Shown: positions 35,428-45,772, numbered from the stretch's first letter. The stretch is 64,000 nt of DNA from Silicimonas algicola (GCF_003148765.1 NZ_QGGV01000001.1:676001-740000), one strand, 5' to 3'. The notes: generated from the letters alone by a model not told the origin. Made by a program: numbers and translations.

Positions 35428-36243
35428 ATGACCGCTCGCCCCGACACCGGCCGGCCCTTCATGAAGATGCATGGGCTTGGCAACGACTTCGTCGTGATCG
35501 ACCTCCGCGAGGGCGGAGCGCCGGTGACCGAGGACGTGGCGCGCGCGCTTGGCGACCGTCACCGGGGCGTGGGCTTCGACCAGCTCGCGGTGATGCATTC
35601 CGACCCCGAGGCGGCGGTGCGGCTGGTGTTCTACAACGCCGACGGCTCGCTTTCGGCCGCCTGCGGAAACGCCACGCGGTGCATCGCGCGGCACCTGATG
35701 GACGAGACGGGGCAGGGCGCCCTGAGGATCCGCACCGAGCGCGGGCTTCTGGCCTGCGAGGACGCGGGCCACGGCATGACACGGGTCAACATGGGGCAGC
35801 CAGACACCGAGTGGCGCGCGGTTCCGCTGTCTCGCGAGGTCGACACGCTGCACCTGCCGATCGAGGGCGATCCGGTGGCGACCGGCATGGGCAATCCGCA
35901 TTGCACCTTCTTCGTCGAGGATGCCGAGGCGGTGGACCTCGCCCGGCGGGGCCCGGTACTCGAGAACCACCTCCTGTTCCCCGAGCGCACAAACGTGCAG
36001 TTCGCCTCGGTCACGGGACGCGACCGCCTGCGGATGCGGGTCTGGGAGCGGGGCACGGGCATCACTCTCGCCTCCGGCTCGTCCTCCTGCGCGGTGGCCG
36101 TCGCGGCGGCGCGGCGGGGGCTGACGGGGCGAACCGTCACGCTCGATCTCGACGGTGGGCGGATAGAGATCGACTGGCGGGACGACGGGGTCTGGATGAC
36201 AGGGCCGACCGCGCATGTGTTCGACGGCGTGTGGAGAGGCTGA
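35428..36243 (+). CDS. dapF: Diaminopimelate epimerase (second catalytic Cys replaced by Ser)
   Basis: 271 residues. Two symmetric halves carry the DapF motifs: [14 protein letters not shown] (12-25), AACGNATRC with the first catalytic cysteine (Cys79), and GNPHCTFFV. The second active-site loop, normally ACGSGAC, reads LASGSSSC, so the expected second catalytic cysteine is Ser216. The enzyme interconverts LL- and meso-diaminopimelate for lysine and peptidoglycan. An ATG at 35461 is an alternative start. It overlaps mtaB by 1 nt. Confidence 0.88.
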   Translation: MTARPDTGRPFMKMHGLGNDFVVIDLREGGAPVTEDVARALGDRHRGVGFDQLAVMHSDPEAAVRLVFYNADGSLSAACGNATRCIARHLMDETGQGALRIRTERGLLACEDAGHGMTRVNMGQPDTEWRAVPLSREVDTLHLPIEGDPVATGMGNPHCTFFVEDAEAVDLARRGPVLENHLLFPERTNVQFASVTGRDRLRMRVWERGTGITLASGSSSCAVAVAAARRGLTGRTVTLDLDGGRIEIDWRDDGVWMTGPTAHVFDGVWRG

Positions 36244-37496
36244 TGGACCGCAAGGTGCCCACCTTCGCGACGCTCGGCTGCCGCCTGAACGCCTACGAGA
36301 CCGAAGCCATGCGCGAGATGGCCGACGCGGCGGGGCTGTCGGATGCGGTCATCGTCAACACCTGCGCGGTTACCGCCGAGGCGGTGCGGAAGTCGCAGAA
36401 GGAGGTCCGGCGGCTGAAGCGCGAGAACCCGACCGCGCGCGTCATCGTCACCGGATGCGCGGCGCAGACCGAACCGGCACGTTTCTCCACGATGCCCGAA
36501 GTGGACCTCGTGATCGGCAACACCGAGAAGATGCGGCCCGACACCTGGGCGCGCGCAGTGATCGGGGACACCGAGCCGGTGCTCGTCGACGACATCATGT
36601 CGGTGACCGAGACGGCGGGCCATCTGATAGACGGCTTCGGCCGCCACCGCGCCTATGTTCAGGTGCAGAACGGCTGCGATCATCGCTGCACCTTCTGCAT
36701 CATTCCCTTCGGTCGTGGCAATTCTCGCTCGGTGCCGGCGGGCGTCGTCGTGGACCAGATCAAACGCCTCCGCGACCGGGGCTTCAATGAGGTCGTGCTG
36801 ACCGGCGTCGATCTCACGTCCTGGGGTGCGGACCTGCCGGGTACGCCGAGGCTCGGCGACCTCGTGCGGCGCATCCTGCGTCTTGTCCCGGACCTGCCGC
36901 GTCTTCGGATCTCGTCCATCGATTCGATCGAGGCGGATCCGGTGCTGATGGAGTGCATCGCCGTCGAACCACGTTTGATGCCGCACCTGCACCTGTCTCT
37001 CCAGGCGGGCGACGACATGATCCTGAAGCGCATGAAGCGCCGTCACCTGCGCGACGACGCCATCGCCTTTTGCGAGGAGGCGCGCAGGCTACGGCCCGAG
37101 ATGACCTTCGGGGCCGACATCATCGCGGGCTTTCCGACCGAGACCGAGGCGATGTTCCGGAACTCGCTCGCCCTCGTCGAGGACTGCGGGCTGACCTGGC
37201 TGCACGTCTTCCCCTATTCGCCGCGCCCCGGCACGCCGGCGGCGCGCATGCCGCAAGTCGGCGGCCCCGCCATCAAGGAGCGTGCCGGCCGTTTGCGCGC
37301 CGCGGGGGACGCCGCCGCGCGCCGCCATCTGGACGCGCTTTCGGGTCGCAAGCTGACCGTCCTGACCGAGGGGCCGCGTCTTGCCCGGACCGAGACCTTC
37401 GCCGAGGTGACCTTCGACGTGGACCAGCCGGAGGGCGCGCTTCTCAACGTGCGGCTGGGCGATCACGACGGATCGCGTCTGACGGCCTTTGCCTGA
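36243..37496 (+). CDS. mtaB: tRNA t6A37 methylthiotransferase
   Basis: 417 residues from ATG 36243 (TGATG overlap with dapF). It is a radical-SAM methylthiotransferase: an N-terminal UPF0004 domain with cysteines in TLGCRLN, NTCAVT and TGCAAQ, a radical-SAM CxxxCxxC in NGCDHRCTFCIIP (about residues 143-155), and a C-terminal TRAM-like end. It converts t6A37 to ms2t6A37 in tRNAs reading ANN codons. The long in-frame extension upstream lies within dapF and is rejected. Confidence 0.93.
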   Translation: MDRKVPTFATLGCRLNAYETEAMREMADAAGLSDAVIVNTCAVTAEAVRKSQKEVRRLKRENPTARVIVTGCAAQTEPARFSTMPEVDLVIGNTEKMRPDTWARAVIGDTEPVLVDDIMSVTETAGHLIDGFGRHRAYVQVQNGCDHRCTFCIIPFGRGNSRSVPAGVVVDQIKRLRDRGFNEVVLTGVDLTSWGADLPGTPRLGDLVRRILRLVPDLPRLRISSIDSIEADPVLMECIAVEPRLMPHLHLSLQAGDDMILKRMKRRHLRDDAIAFCEEARRLRPEMTFGADIIAGFPTETEAMFRNSLALVEDCGLTWLHVFPYSPRPGTPAARMPQVGGPAIKERAGRLRAAGDAAARRHLDALSGRKLTVLTEGPRLARTETFAEVTFDVDQPEGALLNVRLGDHDGSRLTAFA

Positions 37497-38122
37497 TGCA
37501 CCCGAATCCGGCCTTCAGGAATGAGAGCCGAGACCGTCACCTCGGCTTCGCGCGCAGCCGGCCCTTCGGCACGCTGGCCGTGAATGCCGATCCTGCTCCG
37601 CTTCTGTCCCATGTTCCGTTTCTGCTGACCGAGGACGGAACCAGCGCCGACCTGCACCTTGTCCGCTCGAACCCGATCGCGCGCGCAGGCGACGCGCCCG
37701 CCGTCATCGCGGTCACGGGTCCCGACGCCTATGTCTCGCCCGACTGGTACGGCATCGCGGACCAGGTGCCGACGTGGAACTACGTCGCCGTTCACCTGCG
37801 CGGACGGCTGGAGCGACTGCCGGACGACGCAATGCGCGACATGCTCGATCGCCAGTCCGCGGCCTACGAGGCGCGTCTGTTGCCGAAGCCGGTCTGGATG
37901 CCCGACAAGATGGCGGCGGAGGCGATGGAGAAGCTGCTGCGCGCGATCGTCCCTTTCAGGTTGCACGTCGATCAGGTCGACGGCACCTGGAAGCTGGGTC
38001 AAAACAAGACGGACGAGGTGCGACTTGCCGCCGCGTCGCATGTGGCGGACGGTTTCGGTTCGGAGCCGGAGGCGCTGGCGCGGCTGATGGAACGGCCCCT
38101 GGGCGACGCCCCCGGGTCATGA
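37496..38122 (+). CDS. PaiB-like FMN-binding negative transcriptional regulator family protein
   Basis: 208 residues from ATG 37496, again sharing one base with the previous stop (TGATG). The split-barrel flavin-binding fold of the PaiB family is recognisable from MHPNPAFR at the N-terminus, the LLSHVPFLL stretch, SPDWYG and PTWNYVAVHLRG. Bacillus PaiB affects sporulation and protease genes, but most homologues are uncharacterised, so regulation of anything here is uncertain. It is coupled to dapF and mtaB in one operon. Confidence 0.85.
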   Translation: MHPNPAFRNESRDRHLGFARSRPFGTLAVNADPAPLLSHVPFLLTEDGTSADLHLVRSNPIARAGDAPAVIAVTGPDAYVSPDWYGIADQVPTWNYVAVHLRGRLERLPDDAMRDMLDRQSAAYEARLLPKPVWMPDKMAAEAMEKLLRAIVPFRLHVDQVDGTWKLGQNKTDEVRLAAASHVADGFGSEPEALARLMERPLGDAPGS

Positions 38123-38192
38123 CGCGAAATCAGGTTTGCAGCCGCCTCTCGCATCCCGCAGTCTCCTGCACGACCGGACCGGAGGATCCCCG

Positions 38193-38804
38193 ATGAAACT
38201 CTACACCAATCCCGCCTCGCCCTTCTGCCGCAAGGTCGAGGCGATCCTGATCGAAACCGGGCTCGACGCCCGCGTCGACCGCGAGCTGTCGAAGGGAAAC
38301 CCCGTGACCCCCGGCACCATGCCGGTCGGCACGAATCCTCTCGGAAAGATCCCGGCGCTGGTCGGTGCGAAAGGCGAAGCGGTCTTCGACAGCCGCGTCA
38401 TCTGCCGCTACCTCGACGCCCTCGCGGGAGCCAATCTCTATCCCGAGCATCGCCTCTGGCAGGTGCTGACCCTGGAAGCGCTGGGCGATGGCATCAGCGA
38501 CGCCGGCGTCTCGATGTCCTACGAGGTGCGCGCGCGGCCCGAGGAAAAGCAGTTCGCCGCCTGGATGGATGCACAGTGGACCAAGATCGCGCGCGCGCTC
38601 GACGTCGTCGAGGAAAGTTGGATCGACTGGCTGGATGGCCCTCCGACGGTGGCGCATTTCGCGCTTGGCTCGGCACTGGGATATCTCGACTTCCGTCACG
38701 GCGCGCGGGGCTGGCGGACGGGTCGCCCTAAGCTTGCGGACTGGCAGGCGTCCTTCGACGAACGGCCGTCGATGGCGGCGACGCGCCCGCGCGACGCGGC
38801 CTAG
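38193..38804 (+). CDS. Glutathione S-transferase family protein
   Basis: 203 residues from ATG 38193, with GGAGG upstream. The N-terminal thioredoxin-like domain begins MKLYTNPASPFCRKVEA, where the SPFC segment is the usual GSH-site region, with PLGKIPAL and the cis-Pro loop; DSRVICRYLD follows. An all-helical C-terminal domain spans about 85-200. Substrate unknown. Its stop overlaps the convergent outer-membrane protein gene by 4 nt. Confidence 0.88.
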   Translation: MKLYTNPASPFCRKVEAILIETGLDARVDRELSKGNPVTPGTMPVGTNPLGKIPALVGAKGEAVFDSRVICRYLDALAGANLYPEHRLWQVLTLEALGDGISDAGVSMSYEVRARPEEKQFAAWMDAQWTKIARALDVVEESWIDWLDGPPTVAHFALGSALGYLDFRHGARGWRTGRPKLADWQASFDERPSMAATRPRDAA

Positions 38805-39442
38805 AAGCGGTAGCTAAGTCCGACGTTGATCGCGGTAGAGGTCATGTCGGTCTTCAGAGAGCCTCCCGACGATAGATCCAGGTCATAGCGCGCGTGGCTG
38901 AGGTGAAGCTCTGCGAAGGCGGACGTGCGCGCGTCGAGCTTGTAGCTCGCCCCGGCAGTCGCTGCGGCGGCGAACCCCGTGGCGTCTGGCCGCTCGATTT
39001 CTCCGGTTGCGAAAGTCACCCTCGCGTCGGGCATGGCGATGCCCAGGCCGAGGCCGATGTAGGGCTTGAGGCGTCCGTTGGCGTTCCAGCGGTGCAGCGC
39101 ATCGGCGGTGAGCGTCAACGTGCCGTCGAACGAGACATCCGAGACCCCTGCGACTGGCGTGGCGGTCGCGACGGCGGTCGAGCGTGTGAGGGTAAGTGCC
39201 AGTCCGTTCCGGGCGTCGACCCAATAGATCGCCCGAACGCCGAGATAGTCCATGCCGTCAAGCGACCCCATGTCCCAATCGGTCGAAAAGAAGAAGGCGC
39301 CGACGCCCCCGGGACCTTTGCCCGAGACGGAGGACGATCCGCTGTTCTGGACGCCGGTGAATACGCTGGCTTCCCAGGGCCCGGCCGACACGGGATGGGC
39401 GAGAAGCGTCGCCACGACGGCGATCAGGGAAGGCGCGTTCAT
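38801..39442 (-). CDS. Outer-membrane beta-barrel protein (small, eight-strand type)
   Basis: 213 residues from ATG 39442, with GGGAGG upstream. A signal peptide (about 1-20, ending PVSAG) leads to a barrel with alternating hydrophobic strands: YIGLGLGIAMP, SAFAELHLSHARYDL, and a terminal strand NVGLSYRF ending in Phe, the BAM recognition signal. It resembles lipid A deacylase/OmpA-like small barrels, but no specific family can be named with confidence. Confidence 0.75.
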   Translation of the reverse strand: MNAPSLIAVVATLLAHPVSAGPWEASVFTGVQNSGSSSVSGKGPGGVGAFFFSTDWDMGSLDGMDYLGVRAIYWVDARNGLALTLTRSTAVATATPVAGVSDVSFDGTLTLTADALHRWNANGRLKPYIGLGLGIAMPDARVTFATGEIERPDATGFAAAATAGASYKLDARTSAFAELHLSHARYDLDLSSGGSLKTDMTSTAINVGLSYRF

Positions 39443-39525
39443 GCCCCGGTAACCTCCCGGAACATCGAAAGGTTCCGTGCGACACCCGGAAGTCGCTGCT
39501 TTGATTTGAAAATGTGGCGCTGTGA

Positions 39526-40098
39526 TCACGCGGGACGCCGGTCCGGAGACCGGGCTCTCACTTGCCGCCGACTGCGGCGGAACAGGCGTTCGAAGCCCAG
39601 GCCGAAGACAAGCCCCGCGATGACCTGGATCGCGTCATGGTGGTCATCCTCGATCCGGCCCGCTCCCGTCAGGGCCGCCACGCCCGCAGCCACCGTCCGT
39701 GCGACGGGCGCGGCGCTGAGACAGGTCGCCACCAGCCGCGACGCCCCGTAGGCCGCCGACGCCGAATGACTGGAGGGAAAGCCGCGGCCGAACCCGTTCG
39801 GCCGTCGCCCGAGGTCCATGTCCGCGGTCACGGACTTGACGCCGCGAACTGTGCCGAGGGTCGCGGCATAGCCCAGAAGGTAGCCGCCGCCGTTTCCCGA
39901 GGCGACGGCGCAGGCAAGACCGGCCAGGGGAAGCACGGCGCTCGCCGCGTCGACGCGGGCCTCGCGCGGGAAGGGGGCCGCGACCAGCAGGACGGCGGTC
40001 GCAAGTGCTGCGGCGGTCAGCGTCGGCGCGACCGATGCGGGGCGGCGGCGCCTGTCCTGCGGGCCCTCCTCGGTCGATTCAGATGCGACCTGCTCCAT
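39526..40098 (-). CDS. PAP2-family phosphatase (membrane)
   Basis: 190 residues with several membrane helices. The three PAP2 phosphatase motifs are visible: KSVTADMDLGRRP (motif 1), PSSHSASA (motif 2) and RIEDDHHDAIQ (motif 3, with catalytic His). Such enzymes dephosphorylate lipid phosphates such as undecaprenyl pyrophosphate or phosphatidate. It is divergent from petA and precedes the barrel gene on the same strand. Confidence 0.85.
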   Translation of the reverse strand: MEQVASESTEEGPQDRRRRPASVAPTLTAAALATAVLLVAAPFPREARVDAASAVLPLAGLACAVASGNGGGYLLGYAATLGTVRGVKSVTADMDLGRRPNGFGRGFPSSHSASAAYGASRLVATCLSAAPVARTVAAGVAALTGAGRIEDDHHDAIQVIAGLVFGLGFERLFRRSRRQVRARSPDRRPA

Positions 40099-40316
40099 GA
40101 CTGTGCCTCGCGGGCTCGACTGCTCGGACCTCTTGGAGCCGCCGGACGTGAAGCTCGTGCAACCGTCTCGCGAAATTTGCGTGTCGGTCCGGCGAGGTGC
40201 GGTCGAATGTCCGCTGGACGCCTTGCGCGTGCGGCGCTATCAACCCGCCCAACCGGCCGGGTGCGTCCCGGCCCGTCGTCTTGGGATCGACTCCCGAAAG
40301 AACTGAGGAGACGCTC

Positions 40317-40874
40317 GTGTCGCACGCAGAAGACCATGAAGGCACTCGCCGGGATTTCCTTTACTACGCCACCGGCGGGGCCGGGGCGGTCGCCGTCGGC
40401 GCTGCGGTCTGGCCGCTGGTGAACCAGATGAATCCTTCGGCCGACGTGCAGGCGTTGGCGTCGGTCCGGGTCGATGTCTCGGGGATCGAGGAAGGGACGC
40501 AGCTGACCGCCAAATGGCTCGGCAAACCCGTGTTCATCCGCCGCCGCACGGCGGAAGAGATCGAGGCGGCGAGAGGCGTCGACGTCTCGACGCTGCCTGA
40601 CCCTTTTGCGCGCAACGCGAACATCCCGGACGGCTCGCCCGCGATCGACGCGAACCGGGCGCTGGAAGAAACGGGCGAATGGCTGGTCCAGATGGGCGTC
40701 TGCACGCACCTGGGCTGCGTTCCCCTGGGCGAGGCCGGCGACTTCGGCGGCTGGTTCTGCCCCTGCCACGGTTCGCACTACGATACCGCAGGACGCATCC
40801 GCAAAGGACCCGCGCCCGAGAATCTTCCCGTTCCTCCTGCCGTTTTCGACGGCACGGAACTGGTGCTGGGCTGA
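40317..40874 (+). CDS. petA: Ubiquinol-cytochrome c reductase iron-sulfur (Rieske) subunit
   Basis: 185 residues from GTG 40317, preceded by GAGGAG at 6 nt. The N-terminus [12 protein letters not shown] is a twin-arginine signal/anchor. The [2Fe-2S] cluster ligands are in CTHLGC (about residues 127-132) and CPCHGS (about 147-152). It is the high-potential electron acceptor of the bc1 complex. First gene of the petABC operon. Confidence 0.96.
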   Translation: MSHAEDHEGTRRDFLYYATGGAGAVAVGAAVWPLVNQMNPSADVQALASVRVDVSGIEEGTQLTAKWLGKPVFIRRRTAEEIEAARGVDVSTLPDPFARNANIPDGSPAIDANRALEETGEWLVQMGVCTHLGCVPLGEAGDFGGWFCPCHGSHYDTAGRIRKGPAPENLPVPPAVFDGTELVLG

Positions 40875-40887
40875 GGGGGACACGACC

Positions 40888-42228
40888 ATGGCTGGCATTC
40901 CGCACGACCACTACGAACCGAAGACCTCAAGCGAGAGCTGGCTTTACCGCCGCCTGCCGATCGTGGGGCTTCTCTACGACACGCTGATGATCCCCACGCC
41001 CAAGAACCTGAACTGGATGTGGATCTGGGGCATCGTCCTGACCTTCTGCCTTCTTCTGCAGATCGGAACCGGCATCGTGCTGGCGATGCACTACACGCCG
41101 CATGTCGACATGGCCTTCGCGTCGATCGAGCACATCATGCGGAACGTGAACGCCGGCCACATGATCCGCTACGCGCACATGAACGGCGCCTCGCTGTTCT
41201 TCTTCGCGGTCTATCTCCATATCTTCCGCGGCCTCTACTACGGCTCCTACAAGGAGCCGCGCGAGGTGACCTGGATCATCGGTATCCTGATCTTCGTCCT
41301 GATGATGGGCACCGCCTTCATGGGTTACGTCCTGCCCTGGGGCCAGATGTCCTTCTGGGGCGCGACCGTCATCACCGGCCTCTTCGGGGCGATCCCGCTG
41401 GTGGGCGAGCCGATCCAGACCCTGCTTCTTGGCGGACCGGCGGTCGACAACGCGACGCTGAACCGCTTCTTCTCGCTGCACTACCTTTTGCCCTTCGTCA
41501 TCGCGGCGCTGGTCGCCGTCCACATCTGGGCCTTCCACACCACTGGCAACAACAACCCGACCGGGGTCGAGGTTCGCCGCGACTCGAAGGAAGTGGCGGA
41601 AAAGGACACCGTGCCGTTTTGGCCGTACTACGTGCTGAAGGACCTCTTCGCGCTGGCGATCATCCTTGCGATCTTCTTCGCCGTCGTGGGCTTCATGCCG
41701 AACTACCTCGGCCACCCCGACAACTACATCGAGGCGAACCCGCTCGCGACGCCCGCGCACATCGTGCCCGAATGGTACTTCCTGCCGTTCTACGCGATCC
41801 TGCGCGCCTTCACGGCGGACGTGTGGGTCGTGATCATCGCGGACTTCGTGACCGGCGGTATCGTCGACGCAAAGCTCTTCGGCGTCCTCGCCATGTTCGG
41901 CGCGATCGTGGTCATGGCGCTGGCGCCCTGGCTCGACACCTCGTCCGTGCGCTCGGGCCGCTATCGCCCGATGTTCAAGTGGTGGTTCTGGCTTTTGGTG
42001 GTCGACTTCGTCGTCCTGATGTGGTGCGGCGCGCAGCCGGCCGAGCCGCCGTATTCGACCATCGCGCTGATCGCGTCGACCTACTGGTTCGCCTACTTCC
42101 TCGTCATTCTCCCGCTTCTCGGCGTGATGGAGAAGCCCCTGCCGCGGCCGGCCACCATCGAGGCCGACTTCGACGCCCACTACTCCGAGACCGGCGGCAC
42201 ACACACCGCCGTGAACCCCGCGGAATGA
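40888..42228 (+). CDS. petB: Cytochrome b of the bc1 complex
   Basis: 446 residues from ATG 40888, 13 nt after petA with GAGGGGG upstream. It is a full-length bacterial cytochrome b with eight membrane helices. Heme-ligating histidines lie in YLHIFRG and VHIWAFHT, and the quinol-site [14 protein letters not shown] motif is intact. An in-frame upstream extension overlaps petA and is rejected. Confidence 0.97.
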   Translation: MAGIPHDHYEPKTSSESWLYRRLPIVGLLYDTLMIPTPKNLNWMWIWGIVLTFCLLLQIGTGIVLAMHYTPHVDMAFASIEHIMRNVNAGHMIRYAHMNGASLFFFAVYLHIFRGLYYGSYKEPREVTWIIGILIFVLMMGTAFMGYVLPWGQMSFWGATVITGLFGAIPLVGEPIQTLLLGGPAVDNATLNRFFSLHYLLPFVIAALVAVHIWAFHTTGNNNPTGVEVRRDSKEVAEKDTVPFWPYYVLKDLFALAIILAIFFAVVGFMPNYLGHPDNYIEANPLATPAHIVPEWYFLPFYAILRAFTADVWVVIIADFVTGGIVDAKLFGVLAMFGAIVVMALAPWLDTSSVRSGRYRPMFKWWFWLLVVDFVVLMWCGAQPAEPPYSTIALIASTYWFAYFLVILPLLGVMEKPLPRPATIEADFDAHYSETGGTHTAVNPAE

Positions 42229-42242
42229 AAGGACCAAGACCC

Positions 42243-43043
42243 ATGATCCGCAAGATCACCCTTTCCGCGATCGCCGCTCTCGGGCTGGCGGCAGTTCCCG
42301 CTCTCGCCGCCGAAACCGGCGAGGGACACATTGAGGATCACGCCTTCTCGTTCGAAGGCCCCTTCGGCACCTACGAGACCTTCGAGCTTCAGCGTGGCCT
42401 GCAGATCTACACCGAGGTCTGCGCCGGCTGTCACGGACTTCGCTACGTCCCGATCCGCACGCTCGGAGACGAGGGCGGTCCTCACCTGCCCGAGGATCAG
42501 GTTCGCGCCTATGCGGCCTTCTACGAGGTCGAGGACGCCGAGACGGGCGAATTCCGCACGGCGGAACCGAACGACCACTTCCCCATGTCGGCGCTCGAGA
42601 ACGCACCCGACCTCAGCCTCATGGCAAAGGCGCGCGCAGCGTTTCACGGGCCCTACGGCACCGGCATCAGCCAGTTCTTCCGCGGCATCGGCGGACCGGA
42701 ATACATCCGTGCCATTCTCACCAGCTATACCGGCGAGGAGCGCGAGCAGGCAGGTACGATCTTCTACGAGAACACCGCCTTCCCTGGTGGCTGGATCGCC
42801 ATGCCGCCGCCCTTGATCGAGGAGGGCGTGACCTACGAGGACGGCACCACGGCATCGGTGGAACAGCAGGCCGAGGACGTCGCCGCCTTCCTGATGTGGG
42901 CCGCCGAGCCGAAGCTGAACGCACGGAAGGAGACGGGCTTCGTCGCCGTCCTGTTCCTGATCCTGCTCGGCGTGCTTCTGTACCTGACAAACAAGCGCAT
43001 CTGGATGCCCATCAAGAAGAAGGGCATTCACCCGGCCGAATAA
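42243..43043 (+). CDS. petC: Cytochrome c1
   Basis: 266 residues from ATG 42243, with AAAGGA upstream. A signal peptide (1-22, ending ALA-AE) precedes the heme c motif CAGCH (about residues 60-64). The distal methionine is probably in the [15 protein letters not shown] region, and a C-terminal membrane anchor (about 236-253) is followed by a basic tail. It completes the bc1 complex with PetA and PetB and passes electrons to soluble or membrane cytochromes. Confidence 0.96.
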   Translation: MIRKITLSAIAALGLAAVPALAAETGEGHIEDHAFSFEGPFGTYETFELQRGLQIYTEVCAGCHGLRYVPIRTLGDEGGPHLPEDQVRAYAAFYEVEDAETGEFRTAEPNDHFPMSALENAPDLSLMAKARAAFHGPYGTGISQFFRGIGGPEYIRAILTSYTGEEREQAGTIFYENTAFPGGWIAMPPPLIEEGVTYEDGTTASVEQQAEDVAAFLMWAAEPKLNARKETGFVAVLFLILLGVLLYLTNKRIWMPIKKKGIHPAE

Positions 43044-43064
43044 TCCGCCGGCCAGAGTTATCAG

Positions 43065-43099
43065 AAGGCGCCGGGCGAGGGATCGCGCGGCGCCTTTTT
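43065..43099 (+). terminator. Intrinsic terminator of petABC
   Basis: A 9-bp GC-rich stem (43065-43073 with 43088-43096) and a T-run (43095-43099) lie 22 nt after the petC stop. Confidence 0.85.
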
Positions 43100-43112
43100 C
43101 GTTTTCCAGGGG

Positions 43113-43955
43113 TCAGACTGCGAGGCCTGTCAGTTCCATCACCCGGCGGCGGTCACTGGCAAAGCGTTCGGCTGCCGTGTCATGGCCGGTGAAGGCCACT
43201 TTTGGCGCTGGCCGTCGCAGGACGAGATCGGCGATGCGGCTTCGCACCGCGGGCGGCAGGCGGCGGCGAACGGCCTCCCTGACGCCCGGCACTTTCTTCG
43301 CGAGCCGACCGGCAACGCTGAGGCCGTGGGCGGCATGGGTTTCATCCGTCTGCTGGGGTTCCAGAAGCGGCGCTTCATCGAGGTCAAGGAAATGCGCCAG
43401 CCGGGTCAGAACCTCTGGCGCGCGAAGGGTCAGATCCTCGAACCTCAGGAACAGGAACCTCTCGGGCGGAAACTCGGCGAGGTAGCGCTCGATCTGGTCG
43501 GCGTATCGTCCCACCAGCTCGAGCATCGGGTCGGCGTCCAGGACGTCGGGCAGCGAAAGCGGTCCGTCCGGAGCGCGTTCGCCCCGATGGATGTGACGCC
43601 AGGCCGACATCGCGCGCTCGACCGGATCGCGCATGACATAGACGAGGCGCGCGTGCGGCGCGACCTCGCGGATGCGCTGCGGGACGGGAGCGGTCAGGCC
43701 CGGCGCGTCGCCGTCCGACAGACGATGCGCCGGGCGGAGGAAGGTATAGGTCGTCGAGGCATCGACCTTGAGCCGCGCACCGGGGTCTCGGAACGTCCGG
43801 CGATAGGCGTCGAAGCCCTTCTGGTAGTGCAGGCTGAAAAACTGGGGTTCTTTCGGGTCGGACAGGCAGACCTCCGGGCTGCGGCCCAGGCGCGAGGCAA
43901 GGAATGTGGTGCCCGACTTCTGGGCCCCGATCAGATACACGTCGGCAGCGAACAT
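43113..43955 (-). CDS. PAPS-dependent sulfotransferase family protein
   Basis: 280 residues from ATG 43955, with GAGGGGG upstream. The 5'-phosphosulfate-binding loop is GAQKSGTTFLASRL (about residues 10-23). The 3'-phosphate motif is RDPVERAMSAWRH (about 110-122). It would transfer sulfate from PAPS to a glycan or other acceptor. Given the many surface-polysaccharide genes in the window a glycan acceptor is plausible but unproven. It converges on the petABC terminator. Confidence 0.88.
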   Translation of the reverse strand: MFAADVYLIGAQKSGTTFLASRLGRSPEVCLSDPKEPQFFSLHYQKGFDAYRRTFRDPGARLKVDASTTYTFLRPAHRLSDGDAPGLTAPVPQRIREVAPHARLVYVMRDPVERAMSAWRHIHRGERAPDGPLSLPDVLDADPMLELVGRYADQIERYLAEFPPERFLFLRFEDLTLRAPEVLTRLAHFLDLDEAPLLEPQQTDETHAAHGLSVAGRLAKKVPGVREAVRRRLPPAVRSRIADLVLRRPAPKVAFTGHDTAAERFASDRRRVMELTGLAV

Positions 43956-44093
43956 GGTCCCGGTTCCCCCTCGTGGCCATTCGCCTGTGAGGATGCGCCT
44001 GCCGCGTAACGCGAGGGTTTCGCTTTGATGACAGGAGGGTGACGCTTGCCGTGGAGGGCTGCGGGCTATTCTATGAGCCGGGGGAGGGCCACC

Positions 44094-45221
44094 ATGACCG
44101 AGCCGACATTCACCATGGGGATCGAGGAGGAATACCTTCTGGTCGACCGGGACACGCTCGACCTCGCCGAGGCGACGCCCGAGTTGATGGAGGATTGCCG
44201 CGCCGCCCTCGGCGACCAGGTATCGCCCGAATTCCTGCGTTGCCAAGTCGAGATCGGCACCGTCGTGTGCCAGACGATCGCCGAGGCGCGCGAGGATCTG
44301 AAGCGCCTTCGCTCAACCGTGGCCGAGACCGCCGGCCGTCACGGCCTCGTGCCGCTTGCCGCATCGTGCCATCCGACCGCCGACTACAAGACGCAGGCGC
44401 ATACCGACAAGGACCGCTACAACGCGCTCAGCCATGACCTTGCCGGGGTGGCACGTCGCCTGCTGATTTCCGGGATGCACGTCCACATCGGGATCGAGGA
44501 CGACGACCTGCGGATCGACCTGATGAATCAGGCGACCTATTTCCTGCCGCACCTCCTTGCGCTGTCCTGCTCCTCGCCATTCTGGCAAGGCGAGGACACC
44601 GGTCTGGCCAGCTATCGGCTGACCGTCTTCGACAACCTGCCCCGGACCGGGCTGCCGCCGCGACTCGAAAGCCACGGCAGCTATCGCCGCGCGGTCGAGG
44701 CCATCGTGCGGACCGGCGCCATCGAGGACGCGACGAAGGTCTGGTGGGACATGCGTCCGTCGGACCGGTTCCCCACTCTGGAAAGCCGCATCTGCGACAT
44801 GAGTCCGCGCATGGAACACGCGCTGTCCATCGCGGCGCTCACGCAATGCCTGATGCGGATGCTTTGGCGGCTGAAGGTGAAGAACCAGCGCTGGCGGATC
44901 TACGACCAGTTTCTTGTAGGCGAGAACCGCTGGCGCGCGCAGCGCTATGGCATGACGGAGGGGCTGATCGACTTCGGCCGGGGCGAGGTCGTGCCTTTCG
45001 CCGATCTGCTGGAAGAGATGATCGAGCTTCTCTCCGAGGATGCCGAAGCCCTGTCTTGCCTCGCCGAGATCGAAGGCGCGCGCGATATCCTTCTGGGTGG
45101 CAACAGCGCCGACCGCCAGAGAGAGATCCACGAGCGTGAGCTTGGGCTGACAGGGTCGCGTCCGAGAGCGATGCACGCCGTCCTGTCGTCGCTTGTCGCC
45201 GAGTTCACGCAGGATCTTTGA
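44094..45221 (+). CDS. Carboxylate-amine ligase (YbdK/GCS2 family)
   Basis: 375 residues from ATG 44094, with GGGGAGGG upstream. The N-terminus [11 protein letters not shown] is the GCS2 signature; HVHIGI (about residues 123-128) and [17 protein letters not shown] are further active-site segments. The family shows weak gamma-glutamylcysteine ligase-like activity. No GshB lies nearby, so the true product is uncertain. It is divergent from the sulfotransferase. Confidence 0.88.
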   Translation: MTEPTFTMGIEEEYLLVDRDTLDLAEATPELMEDCRAALGDQVSPEFLRCQVEIGTVVCQTIAEAREDLKRLRSTVAETAGRHGLVPLAASCHPTADYKTQAHTDKDRYNALSHDLAGVARRLLISGMHVHIGIEDDDLRIDLMNQATYFLPHLLALSCSSPFWQGEDTGLASYRLTVFDNLPRTGLPPRLESHGSYRRAVEAIVRTGAIEDATKVWWDMRPSDRFPTLESRICDMSPRMEHALSIAALTQCLMRMLWRLKVKNQRWRIYDQFLVGENRWRAQRYGMTEGLIDFGRGEVVPFADLLEEMIELLSEDAEALSCLAEIEGARDILLGGNSADRQREIHERELGLTGSRPRAMHAVLSSLVAEFTQDL

Positions 45222-45225
45222 CGGC

Positions 45226-45627
45226 TCAGGCGGCCTTCTGGTCGGTCAGGATCGTCTCGCTGTGTGCATGGCATTCCCAGCCCTCGCTGCCGCGAATCCA
45301 TGTCGAGCTGTCGGCAGCGGTGAATTCCCGGTCCGTGCCGTCCATGGATACGGTCTGAGTGACCTTGTAGACGATGATTGCGACGTCGGGCGACGGTGTC
45401 ACGACCGAAACGTCAGAGAATTCATAGGACTTAAGCTCCCACGATCCCTCTTCCGTCATGGAACCCATCTTGTCCTTCTCGATCGACATCACGCCATTGG
45501 CGCCAGTCACGAGGCTGGTCTTACCTGACAAGCTGGCGGTCGTCTTGCCGTCTTTCCGCTTGATCGCATCCCAATAGGATTTCTCCAGACCAACGATCTC
45601 GTCCTCGATGGGTTTCTGCTCGGTCAT
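45226..45627 (-). CDS. NTF2-like (DUF4440/SnoaL-type) protein
   Basis: 133 residues, a single-domain alpha-beta cone protein. Typical features are EKSYWDAIKRKD near the N-terminus, a central beta-rich part (VAIIVYKVTQTV), and STWIRGSEGWECHAHSET at the end. Such proteins bind small ligands or act as accessory domains; the function is unknown. It is 4 nt from the end of the convergent ligase gene. The ribosome-binding site is AAGGAG. Confidence 0.72.
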   Translation of the reverse strand: MTEQKPIEDEIVGLEKSYWDAIKRKDGKTTASLSGKTSLVTGANGVMSIEKDKMGSMTEEGSWELKSYEFSDVSVVTPSPDVAIIVYKVTQTVSMDGTDREFTAADSSTWIRGSEGWECHAHSETILTDQKAA

Positions 45628-45721
45628 CGTATCTCTCCTTGCGGTGCTTCAGGAAAAACACGGTCGGCGAAGCGATAGTTCCGGAACTCTGACCGGCGAC
45701 AGCCACCGTCCGCTCATATGC

Positions 45722-45753
45722 AACAGGCCCCCGAAGCGATCCGGGGGCCTGTT
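45722..45753 (-). terminator. Strong hairpin downstream of rpoH
   Basis: A perfect 12-bp stem (AACAGGCCCCCG at 45722-45733 with its complement at 45742-45753, 8-nt loop) lies 20 nt past the rpoH stop. In the minus direction it lacks a T-run (GCATATG follows). A short TTTT is present on the plus side. It probably ends or protects the rpoH transcript. Confidence 0.75.
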
Positions 45754-45772
45754 GGTTTTCGCTGGAGAAGGA

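Noticed and set aside
40927-42237. 436-codon minus-strand open frame opposite petB
   Set aside because: Antisense shadow of cytochrome b, rich in Arg, Asp, Glu and His with no hydrophobic or domain pattern.
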